DNA from: Kitasatospora setae KM-6054
Lineage (GTDB): Bacteria; Actinomycetota; Actinomycetes; Streptomycetales; Streptomycetaceae
Direction of reading: 5' to 3'
NCBI RefSeq assembly: GCF_000269985.1
Contig: NC_016109.1
Span: 3,348,001 to 3,412,000, forward strand
Length of the DNA: 64,000 nt
Shown: piece by piece, positions 36,356 to 45,149 of the stretch
Numbering within the stretch: position 1 is the first letter of the stretch
Layout: every line of letters begins with the position of its first letter
Notes under the pieces: model-generated
The model's database searches: none
What the model was told of the DNA's origin: nothing
Seen by the model: the letters and a program-made list of their open reading frames with translations, nothing else
Position numbers and translations under genes: made by a program

Positions 36356-36746
36356 GGCGCGCGCGGTCTCCCTCCGAGCTGCCCGCCCCCGATGAGCAGG
36401 CATTCGAACGGGAACAATGCAGCCTCCATGAAGAGGGGGTCAAGCCCTGGAAACGAGATGCCCGATATTGCCCCGAATATTCGTCAATGAATGCTTCGCG
36501 GCTCCTTCTTCAACAGATTTACCGACCCAGCCATACGCTACTGACCTGCATGAACAGTGAATTCGCAGACAGATCAAGAGACTTACGGAAATCCGGCGGA
36601 AGCAGCCGTTCGAGACGCTCCGTCAGCTTTTGACGACCAGTCAGATGAGGTAGCGCCCGGGAGTATTGGCCGAACTGACCAGGCATCAGAAAGCGGTCGG
36701 CACATATGCGCCGACCGCCTGACTTGTCCCGCTACAGCGGGACTGC
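36356..36746. other. AT-richer intergenic region
   Basis: This stretch of about 390 bp has no supported gene. It is visibly poorer in GC than the rest of the window, fitting the edge of the acquired RHS island. It contains a hairpin GCGGTCGGC/GCCGACCGC (36693-36718, 8-nt loop) and a short palindrome GTCCCGCT-AC-AGCGGGAC (36726-36743) immediately after the ArsR stop; either could end ArsR transcription on the minus strand. Confidence 0.5.
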
Positions 36747-37127
36747 TCACTCCTGGAGCGCTTCACCCCCACCTGTCCCCGCCTCGACCCTCTCGCCCCC
36801 TTCGCCCCGGTACGCCGCCGTCACGACGCCCAGCAGTCCCGGGAAGCGCTGCTCCAGGTCGGCCGCGCGCAGCGTGGTCAGCCGGCGGTTGCCCTCCTCG
36901 CGGTGGCGGATCAGGCCGGCCTGGCGGAGCACCTTGAAGTGGTGGCTGAGGGTGGAGGGCGCGACGTCCACCGGGAAGGTGCCGCAGGCGCGCTCGGGTT
37001 CGGCGCCGAGGGTGAGCACGATGGTCATCCGGGTGGGGCCGGAGAACGCGTGCAGGACGTCCAGCAGATCGAGGTCGGCGGTGTCGGGGTACTGCGGCGC
37101 CTCGCGGCGGCGGCTGGCTCGGGGCAC
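36747..37127 (-). CDS. ArsR-family transcriptional regulator
   Basis: A 126-aa winged-helix repressor. The core GPTRMTIVLTLGAEPERACG, then APSTLSHHFKVLRQAGLI (recognition helix) and the REEGNRRLTTLR wing match ArsR/SmtB proteins. Cys residues are few (one near ERACG), so a metal-binding site is not obvious and it may sense another ligand or redox state. GTG 37127 follows GGAAGAG by 8 nt. It is divergent from a quinone-oxidoreductase gene, and two similar imperfect palindromes lie between them, so it probably represses both genes. Confidence 0.85.
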   Translation of the reverse strand: MPRASRRREAPQYPDTADLDLLDVLHAFSGPTRMTIVLTLGAEPERACGTFPVDVAPSTLSHHFKVLRQAGLIRHREEGNRRLTTLRAADLEQRFPGLLGVVTAAYRGEGGERVEAGTGGGEALQE

Positions 37128-37147
37128 GGGGGGCTCTTCCTGGGATG

Positions 37148-37195
37148 TTCGACATTCATCGAAGATGCGTGGTACTAATTTCGACGTTCGTAGAA
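37148..37195. promoter_or_regulatory. Paired ArsR-type operators
   Basis: TTCGACATTCATCGAA (37148-37163) and TTCGACGTTCGTAGAA (37180-37195) are two copies of the same 16-bp inverted repeat (consensus TTCGACRTTCRTMGAA). Their starts are 32 bp apart, about three helical turns, in the 101-bp divergent region between the ArsR gene and the oxidoreductase gene. Confidence 0.7.
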
Positions 37196-37228
37196 CATCG
37201 TAGCTTCCGACGCTCCAGGGGGACCACC

Positions 37229-38221
37229 GTGCGCGCACTCGTGATGACCGAAGCCGGCGGCGCCGAGCACAGCCGCGTCCTCGACGTCGAACCGCCGCGG
37301 CCCGGCCCGGGGCAGGTCGCGATCGACGTCGCGTACGCCGGGCTGAACTTCGTCGACGTGATGGCCCGCCGCGGCGACGGCTACGCCGCCACCTGGCCGT
37401 ACCGCCCGGGCAAGGAGGTGGCGGGCACCGTGCGCGCCCTCGGCGCGGGCGTCACCGGCCTCGCCGTCGGCACGCAGGTGGTGGCCGCCGTCGCGGGCGG
37501 CGGCCTGGCCGAGACGGCCGTCGCGGACGCCGCGCTGACCGTCCCGGTGCCGGACGGCGTCCCGCTGGCGGCGGCCGCCGCCGCGCCGCTGGGCCTGGCG
37601 ACCGCGCTGCTGCTGCTCACCGACGCGGGGCGGTTCACCGCGGGCGAGAGCGTGCTGGTGCACTCGGCGAGCGGCGGCGTCGGCACCGCGGTGGCCCGGC
37701 TGCTGCCGCTGCTGGGCGGCGGGCGCCTACTCGGCACGGTGGGGCGGCCCGAGAAGGCCGAGGCCGCCCGGCGGCAGGGCTACCACGCGGTGCACGCCCG
37801 CGGCGGGGACGTCCGGGAGCAGCTGAGGGCGGCGAACGGCGGGCGCGGCGTCGACCTCGTCCTCGACCCGCTCGGCACCGCCGCGCTCGACCTCGACCTC
37901 GACCTGCTGGCGCCGGGCGGCCGGATCGTCCTGTTCGGCAACGCGGGCGGCGGCACCCCGGACCCGCTGCCGCCGCTGCCCCGGCTGCTCGCCGCCAACG
38001 CCACCCTCACCGGCTTCAGCCACGGCGGCCTGCTCGCCCAGGCCCCCGCGCGGGTCGCCGACGCGGTCCGCCGCGTCCTCGACCTGCTGGCCGCCGGCTC
38101 GCTGGACGCCCCGGTGACCGTGCTGCCCGGCCTCGCCGACGTCCCCGCCGCCCACGACCTGCTGGCGGCCGGGCGCGGCGAGGGCAAGTACGTGGTGGCG
38201 CTGGCGGGCCGGCCCGCGTAG
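37229..38221 (+). CDS. Zinc-independent quinone oxidoreductase (MDR superfamily), copy 1
   Basis: NAD(P)H-dependent reductase of the quinone oxidoreductase/zeta-crystallin class. The 330-aa product has the GroES-like N-terminal domain (GQVAIDVAYAGLNFVDVMAR) and the cofactor-binding fold with VHSASGGVGTAVARL. The catalytic zinc ligands of alcohol dehydrogenases are absent. Substrates are likely quinones or reactive enals/enones. GTG 37229 has AGGGGGA 6 nt upstream. It is divergent from, and presumably repressed by, the ArsR protein. A homologous gene with the opposite regulator type (HxlR) follows at 38714. Confidence 0.85.
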   Translation: MRALVMTEAGGAEHSRVLDVEPPRPGPGQVAIDVAYAGLNFVDVMARRGDGYAATWPYRPGKEVAGTVRALGAGVTGLAVGTQVVAAVAGGGLAETAVADAALTVPVPDGVPLAAAAAAPLGLATALLLLTDAGRFTAGESVLVHSASGGVGTAVARLLPLLGGGRLLGTVGRPEKAEAARRQGYHAVHARGGDVREQLRAANGGRGVDLVLDPLGTAALDLDLDLLAPGGRIVLFGNAGGGTPDPLPPLPRLLAANATLTGFSHGGLLAQAPARVADAVRRVLDLLAAGSLDAPVTVLPGLADVPAAHDLLAAGRGEGKYVVALAGRPA

Positions 38222-38241
38222 GCCCGCCAGGCCACCCCGGC

Positions 38242-38634
38242 TCAGGCGTCGTAGGCGCGCCGGGCGGCGTGCACCTCCTCGATGTGGGTCTCCGCCCAGT
38301 CCTTGACGGCGGCGACGACCGGGAGCAGCGAGCGGCCCAGCGGGGTGAGCGCGTAGTCGACCCGGACCGGCACCGCCGCGGTGACGGTGCGGGTCAGCAG
38401 GCCGTCGCGCTCCAGCGTCCGGAGGGTCTGGGTGAGCATCTTCTGGCTGACCCCGGCCACCGTCCGGTGCAGTTCGCTGTAGCGCTGCGGGCCGTCCGCG
38501 AGGGCGTTGAGCAGCAGGCTGACCCACTTGTCGCTGATCCGGTCCAGCAGTTGCCGGGCGGGGCACTCGGCGAGGTAGGCGTCGTAGCGGGCGCGCTCCT
38601 GGGTGCGCTGCTGGTCGGCGGTACGGGTCGGCAT
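38242..38634 (-). CDS. HxlR-family transcriptional regulator
   Basis: A 130-aa winged-helix protein with the HxlR pattern: an N-terminal Cys in [16 protein letters not shown], then [33 protein letters not shown] (recognition helix) and [15 protein letters not shown]. In HxlR/HypR/QorR proteins this N-terminal cysteine senses quinones or electrophiles, and the divergent target is often a quinone oxidoreductase, exactly as found here. ATG 38634 has GGAGGG 8 nt upstream. It is convergent with copy 1 of the oxidoreductase and divergent from copy 2. Confidence 0.88.
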   Translation of the reverse strand: MPTRTADQQRTQERARYDAYLAECPARQLLDRISDKWVSLLLNALADGPQRYSELHRTVAGVSQKMLTQTLRTLERDGLLTRTVTAAVPVRVDYALTPLGRSLLPVVAAVKDWAETHIEEVHAARRAYDA

Positions 38635-38648
38635 CGCGGTCACCCTCC

Positions 38649-38663
38649 GGTGCGGTACGCACC
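38649..38663. promoter_or_regulatory. Candidate HxlR operator
   Basis: GGTGCG-GTA-CGCACC is a 15-bp inverted repeat in the 79-bp gap between the HxlR gene and the divergent oxidoreductase; a second, overlapping repeat GCACC-CGAA-GGTGC follows (38659-38672). Either could bind the regulator. Plus-strand TAGCGT (38701-38706) is the likely -10 box. Confidence 0.5.
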
Positions 38664-38713
38664 CGAAGGTGCCTGCTTCCCGCCGGAGAGTAGCAACGCC
38701 TAGCGTCGCCGTC

Positions 38714-39634
38714 ATGAGAGCCCTGATCGTCCGTTCCTTCGGCGGCCCCGAGGTGCTGGAGCTCGCCGACCTGCCGCTGCCCGTCCCCGGACCCGGCCAG
38801 GTGCGGGTACGGGTGACCGCCGCCGCCGTCAACCCCGTCGACCTGCAGACCAGGTCCGGCGCGCTGGCCGCCGCCGGGCTGCTGCCCGCGCTCCCGGTGA
38901 CCGGCCTCGGCTGGGACGTGTCGGGCACCGTCGACGCGCTCGGCCCCGGCGTCACCGGCTTCCGGCGCGGCCAGCCCGTTCTCGGCCTGTCCGACCGGCT
39001 GACCCTCCCGCTGAAGGCGCAGGCCGAGCAGGTGGTGCTGGACGCGGACGCGGTCGCCCCGCTGCCCGACGGCCTGGACCCGGTCGCGGCGGCGGGGCTG
39101 CCGCTCGGCGCGCTGACCGCCGCCCAGGCGCTGGACCTGGCGGCGCTCCGCCCGGGTGCGACGCTGCTGGTCACCGGCGCGGCCGGGGCGGTGGGCGGTT
39201 TCGCCGTCCAGTTGGCGGTCCGGGCGGGGCTGCGGGTGGTCGCGGCGGCGGGCGACGGTGACGGGGCGCTGGTGCGGGAGCTGGGCGCCGAGGTCTTCGT
39301 GCCGCGGTCGGCGGAGCTGGCCGCGGCCGTCCGCGAGGCGGTTCCCGGCGGGGTGGACGGCGCGGTGGACGCCGCCTCGCTCGGCCCGCTCGCGCTGGAC
39401 GCGGTGCGCGGCGGCGGCAGCCTGGTCGCCGTCCTCGGCGGCGGGCCGCCCCCGCTGCGCGGCACCCGGGTGGCCCGGGTCTGGATCCGCGCCGACGGCC
39501 CCCGGCTGGCCGCGCTGGCCGCCGCCGGCCTCACCCCCCGGGTGGCCGGCACGCTCCCGCTCGACGCCGCCGCCGAGGCGCACCGCCGCCTGGCGTCGGG
39601 CGGCCTGCGCGGCCGGCTCCTGCTGCTGCCATGA
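38714..39634 (+). CDS. Zinc-independent quinone oxidoreductase (MDR superfamily), copy 2
   Basis: A 306-aa NAD(P)H quinone oxidoreductase of the MDR superfamily: [20 protein letters not shown] in the N-terminal domain, [15 protein letters not shown] in the nucleotide-binding domain, no zinc ligands. It is paralogous to copy 1 but clearly diverged, so a recent tandem duplication is unlikely. The start looks leaderless: TAGCGT is 7 nt before ATG 38714. The divergent HxlR gene is its probable repressor, giving an electrophile or quinone stress response unit. Confidence 0.87.
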   Translation: MRALIVRSFGGPEVLELADLPLPVPGPGQVRVRVTAAAVNPVDLQTRSGALAAAGLLPALPVTGLGWDVSGTVDALGPGVTGFRRGQPVLGLSDRLTLPLKAQAEQVVLDADAVAPLPDGLDPVAAAGLPLGALTAAQALDLAALRPGATLLVTGAAGAVGGFAVQLAVRAGLRVVAAAGDGDGALVRELGAEVFVPRSAELAAAVREAVPGGVDGAVDAASLGPLALDAVRGGGSLVAVLGGGPPPLRGTRVARVWIRADGPRLAALAAAGLTPRVAGTLPLDAAAEAHRRLASGGLRGRLLLLP

Positions 39635-39636
39635 GC

Positions 39637-39672
39637 CCGCCGAAGCACGGGGGGCCGCCGAAGCACGGGGGG
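39637..39672. repeat. Two perfect 18-bp tandem repeats
   Basis: CCGCCGAAGCACGGGGGG occurs twice in a row directly after the stop of the oxidoreductase. It lies between convergent genes and has no evident function. Confidence 0.6.
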
Positions 39673-39710
39673 CCCGCCGCGCGGCCACCGCGGCGCTCAG
39701 GTAGCGGCGC

Positions 39711-40379
39711 TCAGGTCGCGGCGATCACCGACACCAGCGCGAGCAGTCCGGCGAGGGTCGGGGCGATGATCCACCAGCACCAGGTGGTCTGCAGGTCGCC
39801 GCTCGCCGAAGCCTTGCCGGCGTTGCGTTCGGCCTGGTCCTGGAGGGTGCTGACGACGGCGTCGGACCAGGCGCGGTTGGGGTCGAGCTGGTCGGCGCGG
39901 GGGGTGCGGGGGGTGCGGGTGCCGCGCCGGAGGACGGGGTCGCCCTCGGCGGTGGCGCGGTTGGCGCGGCGGGTGGCCTTCTTGCGCTGGCGGATCGAGA
40001 CCGGGATCGCCCAGACCTGGAACTTGCGTCCGTCGGCGAAGAGTTCGACCGAGTACCCGGCCTTGAGGGTCTCGACCTTGCCCCAGGGCGCGACGATGGT
40101 GCGCAGCGGGTTGCGGACGACGAGCCGCTGGTCGTTGGCGCGCACCACGGGCCGCAGGGTGTAGGCGATCACCGGGAAGACGAAGACGGGCGCGGCGGCG
40201 AGGGCGACCCACGGGGTGGCTCCGGTGCCGGACACGACGGCGTCGATGATCAGCCAGGCGGCGACCGCGAGCATCATGGCGCCCGCGACGACGCTGGGGA
40301 CGGAGCGGTAGACGCGGTCGGCGTACACGGGCTCGTCGGCGGCGACACCCTGGTGGGGTGTCCGGTCGGATTCGGTCAT
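39711..40379 (-). CDS. PH-domain membrane protein
   Basis: The 222-aa product has two close N-terminal membrane spans (about residues 30-75), a bacterial PH-like segment (DQRLVVRNPLRTIVAPWGKV, then AGYSVELFADGRKFQVWAIP), a basic charged stretch with repeated Arg/Thr/Pro, and a C-terminal membrane span. Proteins of this plan are common in streptomycetes and have no defined role. ATG 40379 was chosen over upstream in-frame positions because it begins the conserved part. It lies downstream of the ABC exporter genes on the same strand with a 96-bp gap. Confidence 0.7.
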   Translation of the reverse strand: MTESDRTPHQGVAADEPVYADRVYRSVPSVVAGAMMLAVAAWLIIDAVVSGTGATPWVALAAAPVFVFPVIAYTLRPVVRANDQRLVVRNPLRTIVAPWGKVETLKAGYSVELFADGRKFQVWAIPVSIRQRKKATRRANRATAEGDPVLRRGTRTPRTPRADQLDPNRAWSDAVVSTLQDQAERNAGKASASGDLQTTWCWWIIAPTLAGLLALVSVIAAT

Positions 40380-40475
40380 GTCGTCGATTCTGCCCCAGCG
40401 CCCGGCCGTCCCGGGCGCTGACTCGAACACGGGACGGTCACGAAGTGGCCGTCCCGTCCGCACCGTACGAGGTGG

Positions 40476-41219
40476 TCAGGGGGTGCGCCGCCGCAGGGTC
40501 GCGGCGCCGAGGGCGAGTGCGGCGAGCGCGCTGGCGGCGACCACGGCGAGGTCGGCCAGGACGCGTCCGCCGACGCCGGTCTCGGTGGTGATCCGGCCCA
40601 TCGCGTCGACGGCGTAGGAGAGCGGCAGGACGTCGGAGGCCCAGTGCAGCACGGGCGCCATCCGTTCCCGGGGGACGAACAGGCCGCAGAGCAGCAGTTG
40701 CGGCAGCAGCACGGCGGGCAGGAACTGGACGGCCTGGAACTCGGTGGCGGCGAACGCGGAGACCAGCAGGCCGAGCGCCATGCCGAGCAGCCCGTCGGCG
40801 ACGGCGACGGCGAACAGCGCCCAGGCCGGCCCGGCGACGTGCAGACCGAGCGGGCCGGTGGTGAGGGCGGCGGCGAGCGCGGCCTGGACGAGGGCGACGG
40901 CGCCGAACGCGAGCGCGTAGCCGAGCAGCAGGTCGAGCCTGCCGAGCGGCATGGTGAGCAGGCGTTCCAGGGTGCCGCTGGTGCGTTCGCGGAGCATCGC
41001 GACCGAGGTGACCAGGAACATCACCAGCAGCGGGAAGACGCCGAGCAGTTCGGGGCCGATCCGGTCGAAGGTGCCGGGCTGCCCGTCGTACATGTACCTG
41101 AGCAGGACGAGCAGCAGGCACGGCACGAGCAGCAGCATGGCCACCGTGCGCGGGTCGTGCCGCAGCTGGGTCAGGACCCGGCGGGCGGTGGCGAGGGTGC
41201 GGCGGGCGGCGGCGTTCAC
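40476..41219 (-). CDS. ABC-2 type exporter permease
   Basis: The 247-aa product has six predicted membrane spans and the ABC-2 permease layout: a long N-terminal helix with RHDPRTVAMLLLVPCLLL, an external loop, and the conserved LRERTSGTLERLLTMPL amphipathic segment. GTG 41219 overlaps the end of the ATPase gene by 4 nt (GTGA type), so the two are translationally coupled. The substrate, drug or lipid, cannot be predicted. Confidence 0.88.
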   Translation of the reverse strand: MNAAARRTLATARRVLTQLRHDPRTVAMLLLVPCLLLVLLRYMYDGQPGTFDRIGPELLGVFPLLVMFLVTSVAMLRERTSGTLERLLTMPLGRLDLLLGYALAFGAVALVQAALAAALTTGPLGLHVAGPAWALFAVAVADGLLGMALGLLVSAFAATEFQAVQFLPAVLLPQLLLCGLFVPRERMAPVLHWASDVLPLSYAVDAMGRITTETGVGGRVLADLAVVAASALAALALGAATLRRRTP

Positions 41220-42001
41220 GGGGCGTCCTCCGGTGCGACGGTGCCCGCGGCCCCCGGGGGAGCGTCCGGGGCGGTCCGGACGAGGGTGAGGAAGGCGGTC
41301 TCGACGTCGGCGGCGCCGGTCGCGGCGAGCAGCGCGGCGGGGGTGTCGTGGGCGAGCAGCCGGCCGTCGCGCATCAGCAGCAGCCGGTCGCAGCGGGTGG
41401 CCTCGTCCATGACGTGGCTGGAGACCAGCAGGGTGGTGCCGGCGGCGGCGAGTTCGCGGAACAGCCGCCAGAGCTCCTGGCGCAGGACGGGGTCGAGGCC
41501 GACGGTGGGTTCGTCCAGGACGAGGAGTTCGGGGTGGCCGAGCAGGGCGGCGGCGAGTGAGACCCGGGCGCGCTGGCCGCCGGAGAGCCGGGCGACCGGG
41601 GTGCGCCGGTGGGCGTCGAGCCCGACCTGGGCGGTGACCCGGGCGGGGTCGCCGGGCGGGGCGCCGAGGATCGCCGCGAAGTGGTCGAGGTTCTCGGCGA
41701 CGGTGAGGTCGCCGTAGACGGACGGGGCCTGGGTGACGTAGCCGACCCGGTTCCGGAGTCCGGGCGCGCCGGCCGGGAGGCCGAGCACGGTGACGGTGCC
41801 GGCGGTGGTGCGCTGCACGCCGACGACGCTGCGCAGCAGGGTGGTCTTCCCGCAGCCGCTCGGTCCGAGCAGGCCGGTCACGCTGCCGCGTTCGACCTCC
41901 AGGTCCAGCCCGGGCAGCACGGTGCTGCCGCCGCGCCGCACCACCAGTGCGTCGATGCTGATCGCGGGGCCGCCGGCCGGCCCCGCCAAGGAATTCATCA
42001 T
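41216..42001 (-). CDS. ABC exporter ATP-binding protein
   Basis: The 261-aa product has a full ABC ATPase: Walker A GPSGCGKTT, the Q-loop VTQAPSVY, signature LSGGQRARVSLA, Walker B LLVLDEPTVGLD and the switch His in LLVSSHVMDEA. It belongs to the DrrA-like group that pairs with ABC-2 permeases. ATG 42001 was chosen because AGGAAA lies upstream; the frame continues to 42037 without a ribosome-binding site. It is divergent from metG. Confidence 0.9.
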   Translation of the reverse strand: MMNSLAGPAGGPAISIDALVVRRGGSTVLPGLDLEVERGSVTGLLGPSGCGKTTLLRSVVGVQRTTAGTVTVLGLPAGAPGLRNRVGYVTQAPSVYGDLTVAENLDHFAAILGAPPGDPARVTAQVGLDAHRRTPVARLSGGQRARVSLAAALLGHPELLVLDEPTVGLDPVLRQELWRLFRELAAAGTTLLVSSHVMDEATRCDRLLLMRDGRLLAHDTPAALLAATGAADVETAFLTLVRTAPDAPPGAAGTVAPEDAP

Positions 42002-42213
42002 GCGATGAGTTTCCTGCCGCCCCCGACCGCCCGTCAAGGGTCCGGCCGGGCCGCACCGCTTGACAGCCCGCCGATGACCGGTGCGGCCCCAACACCCCGG
42101 TTGGGTACGATTGGCGGCGGCCGGACGGCAGGCGCAGCGCCCCGTTCCGCGCCTTCGACACCCACCCGCGGGCGCGTCGGCGTGCCCGCCGGAGAAGCAG
42201 GGAGCATCCCAGG

Positions 42214-43923
42214 ATGACTCGGCAGTTGATCACCAGCGCGCTTCCCTACATCAACGGGATCAAGCACCTGGGCAACATGGTCGGGTCGATGCTCCCGGCG
42301 GACGTCTACGCCCGGTACCTGCGCCAGCGCGGCCACGAGGTGCTGTACATCTGCGCGACCGACGAGCACGGCACGCCCGCCGAGCTGGCCGCCCAGGAGG
42401 CCGGGCTGCCGGTGGCGGAGTTCTGCGCCCGGGCGCACGACCAGCAGAAGGCGATCTACGACGGCTTCCGGCTGTCCTTCGACCACTTCGGCCGCTCCTC
42501 CTCGCCGCAGAACCGCGAGATCACCCAGGAGATCGCCCGCGAGCTGCAGGCCAACGGCTTCATCGAGGAGCGGGCGATCCGCCAGGTCTACTCGGTGGCC
42601 GACGGCCGCTTCCTGCCGGACCGCTACATCGTCGGCACCTGCCCGTTCTGCGGCTACGACAAGGCGCGCGGCGACCAGTGCGAGAACTGCACCCGGGTCC
42701 TCGACCCGACCGACCTGCTGGAGCCGCGCTCCGCGATCAGCGGCAGCGCGGAGCTGGAGGTCCGCGAGACCAAGCACCTCTTCCTGCTCCAGTCGAAGCT
42801 GACCGACGAGGTCGAGGCGTGGATCGCCGCGCACGGCGACGACTGGCCCGTGCTGGCCTCCTCGATCGCCCGCAAGTGGCTGACCGAGGGCCTCCAGGAC
42901 CGCGCGATCACCCGCGACCTGGAGTGGGGCGTCCCGGTGCCGGCCGACACCTGGCCGGAGCTGGCCGCCGAGGGCAAGGTGTTCTACGTCTGGTTCGACG
43001 CCCCGATCGAGTACATCGGCGCGACCAGGGAGTGGGCGGACGCGACCGGCGGCGACTGGCGCTCGTGGTGGTACGAGGCGGACGACACCGTCCGGTACAC
43101 CGAGTTCATGGCGAAGGACAACGTCCCGTTCCACACGGTGATGTTCCCGGCGACGCTGCTCGGCTCGCGGCAGCCGTGGAAGAAGGTCGACTACGTCAAG
43201 GCGTTCAACTGGCTGACGTACTACGGCGGGAAGTTCTCCACCAGCCAGAAGCTCGGCATCTTCACCGACGTCGCGCTCGAACTGCTACCGGCCGACTACT
43301 GGCGCTACTACCTGATGGCGAACGCCCCGGAGTCCGACGACTCCAGCTTCACCTGGGACCTGTTCGCGGCGACCGTCAACAAGGACCTCGCCGACACCCT
43401 CGGCAACTTCGTCAACCGGGTGCTGTCCTTCAGCCGCAAGCGCTTCGGCGACGAGGTCCCGGCCGGCGCGCCGAACGGCGACGCCGAGACCGCCCTCGGC
43501 GAGCAGATCGCCGAGCTCCTCGCCGAGTACGAGGCCCAGCTGGACGCGCTCAACTTCCGCAAGGCCGCGCAGGCGCTGCGCGCCCTGTGGTCGGCGGGCA
43601 ACTCCTACCTCGACGTCACCGCGCCGTGGACCGAGATCAAGACCGACCCGGAGGCCGCGGCCCGCACCCTGCGCACCGCGATCAACCTGATCCACCTCTA
43701 CGCGGTGCTCTCCGAGCCGTTCATCCCGACCGCGGCCCGCACCATCCGCGACTCCTTCGCGCTCGCCGACGACACCCGCACCTGGGTGTCCGCCGACGAG
43801 GCCCGCGCCCTGGCGCTCGTCCCGGCCGGCACCGGCTTCACCGTCCCGCCGGTGCTGTTCGCCAAGATCACCGACGAGGACCTGGCCGCCTGGACCGAGC
43901 GCTTCGGCGGCGAACGGGCCTGA
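42214..43923 (+). CDS. metG: Methionyl-tRNA synthetase (second-type MetRS)
   Basis: Charges tRNA-Met with methionine. The 569-aa product has the class I HIGH-like motif HLGN (residues 18-21), a zinc knuckle CPFCG...CENC, the KMSKS loop in the form KFSTS (from Lys340), and the anticodon-binding helical domain. There is no C-terminal dimerisation domain. The sequence differs from the usual housekeeping streptomycete MetRS I remember and looks closer to the KFSTS-type enzymes of proteobacteria, so this is probably an extra copy, perhaps acquired and possibly tolerant to MetRS inhibitors. GAAGCAGGGAG lies upstream of the ATG, with TACGAT as a possible -10 box. Confidence 0.9.
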   Translation: MTRQLITSALPYINGIKHLGNMVGSMLPADVYARYLRQRGHEVLYICATDEHGTPAELAAQEAGLPVAEFCARAHDQQKAIYDGFRLSFDHFGRSSSPQNREITQEIARELQANGFIEERAIRQVYSVADGRFLPDRYIVGTCPFCGYDKARGDQCENCTRVLDPTDLLEPRSAISGSAELEVRETKHLFLLQSKLTDEVEAWIAAHGDDWPVLASSIARKWLTEGLQDRAITRDLEWGVPVPADTWPELAAEGKVFYVWFDAPIEYIGATREWADATGGDWRSWWYEADDTVRYTEFMAKDNVPFHTVMFPATLLGSRQPWKKVDYVKAFNWLTYYGGKFSTSQKLGIFTDVALELLPADYWRYYLMANAPESDDSSFTWDLFAATVNKDLADTLGNFVNRVLSFSRKRFGDEVPAGAPNGDAETALGEQIAELLAEYEAQLDALNFRKAAQALRALWSAGNSYLDVTAPWTEIKTDPEAAARTLRTAINLIHLYAVLSEPFIPTAARTIRDSFALADDTRTWVSADEARALALVPAGTGFTVPPVLFAKITDEDLAAWTERFGGERA

Positions 43924-43939
43924 CCCCCGGTCGGTCCGC

Positions 43940-44527
43940 TCAGTCCGTCAGGCACCCCTGGAGGGTCCGTCCCAGCAACGGGACCAGCACCTCCGGGGGT
44001 GCCGACGCGAGCGGCTCCACCCCGATCACGTACCGGGCCATCGCCAGCCCGACGACCTGCGACATCGCCAGCTCCACCCGCAACTCCGGCTGCGCGACCT
44101 CCAGTCGCGCCGCCACCCGGCCCACCAGTTCGGCCACCATGAAGCCGCGCATCGCCCCCGCGACCTCCTCGCTGGTCGCCGCCGTCCGCACCAGGGCCAG
44201 CAACCGCTCCCGGACCTCCGGCTGCTCCCACAGCCCCACCACGAACCCCGCGACCCGCTCCCCGATCGTCGCCGGGTCCCCCGCGAACACGTTCTCCGCC
44301 ACCGCCCGCGGATCCAGCGGGAACTCCAGCGCCGCCATGAACAGCCGGTCCTTCGTGCCGAAGTAGTGGTGCAGCAGCGCCGCGTCCACCCCCGCCCCCC
44401 GGGCGATCGCCCGCATGCTCGCCCTCTCGTACCCCCGCGCCGCGAACTCCGCCCGCGCCGCCGCCAGCACCGCCCCCCGGGTGTCCCCGCCCCCGGGCCG
44501 CCGCCCCCGCGCCTTCGCTCCGCTCAT
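43940..44527 (-). CDS. TetR-family transcriptional regulator
   Basis: The 195-aa product has the TetR DNA-binding domain (AARAEFAARGYERASMRAIARG, then GVDAALLHHYFGTKDRLFMAAL) and a helical ligand domain ending in a TetR_C-type LGRTLQGCL segment. ATG 44527 and GTG 44533 are both possible starts. It is convergent with metG and divergent from the ECF sigma gene; targets are unknown. The ABC exporter at 40.5-42 kb is a possible but not adjacent target. Confidence 0.85.
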   Translation of the reverse strand: MSGAKARGRRPGGGDTRGAVLAAARAEFAARGYERASMRAIARGAGVDAALLHHYFGTKDRLFMAALEFPLDPRAVAENVFAGDPATIGERVAGFVVGLWEQPEVRERLLALVRTAATSEEVAGAMRGFMVAELVGRVAARLEVAQPELRVELAMSQVVGLAMARYVIGVEPLASAPPEVLVPLLGRTLQGCLTD

Positions 44528-44621
44528 CCCCACATTGTCGCCGAGCCGCCGGACCCCGCCCCCAACGAAAACCGCGGGCGGTTCGTGTTACCGGGCGGAG
44601 AACGACGAAGGAGGGGACGGA

Positions 44622-45149
44622 GTGGCGGACTGGGCGAACCTGCTCACCGAGCTGGTCTCGGCACGCGGCAGGGAGTTGAACCGGTACGGCTTCCTGCTGA
44701 CCGGCGACCGCGCGGAGGCGGCCGACCTGGTGCAGGAGGCGCTGGTACGGGTCTTCGCCCGACCGCACCTGTCCTGGGACCTCGGGCGACTGGAGGGGTA
44801 CGTCCGCCGGACGATGCTCAACCGCTTCCTCGACCAGCACCGGCGGCGGCAGCGCTTCGCCCTGCTGCTGCCGAAGGTGCCGGGGCCCCGGGCGGACGGC
44901 GACCACGCCGACCACGGCGAGCTGGTCGCCGACCGGCTGCGGCTGCTCACCGCGTTGGACGTGCTCTCGCCGACCCAACGGGCCTGCGTGGTGCTGCGGT
45001 ACTACGAGGACCTGCCGGTCGCGGCGGTGGCCGACCGGCTGGGCTGCCGCGAGGGCACCGTGAAGCGACACCTCAGCGACGCGCTGACGCGCCTGGGCAC
45101 GGCGCTGGGGACCGACCGACAGGCGCTCCAGGAAGGCGATGCCGCATGA
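44622..45149 (+). CDS. ECF (SigE-like) RNA polymerase sigma factor
   Basis: A 175-aa extracytoplasmic-function sigma factor with region 2 (YGFLLTGDRAEAADLVQEAL, then RLEGYVRRTMLNRFLD) and region 4 (LSPTQRACVVLRYYEDLPVA, CREGTVKRHLSDAL). It is of the short SigE-like type that is usually paired with a one-span membrane partner. GTG 44622 has GGAGGGG upstream. Its stop overlaps the start of the next gene (ATGA), so the partner is translationally coupled. Confidence 0.85.
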   Translation: MADWANLLTELVSARGRELNRYGFLLTGDRAEAADLVQEALVRVFARPHLSWDLGRLEGYVRRTMLNRFLDQHRRRQRFALLLPKVPGPRADGDHADHGELVADRLRLLTALDVLSPTQRACVVLRYYEDLPVAAVADRLGCREGTVKRHLSDALTRLGTALGTDRQALQEGDAA

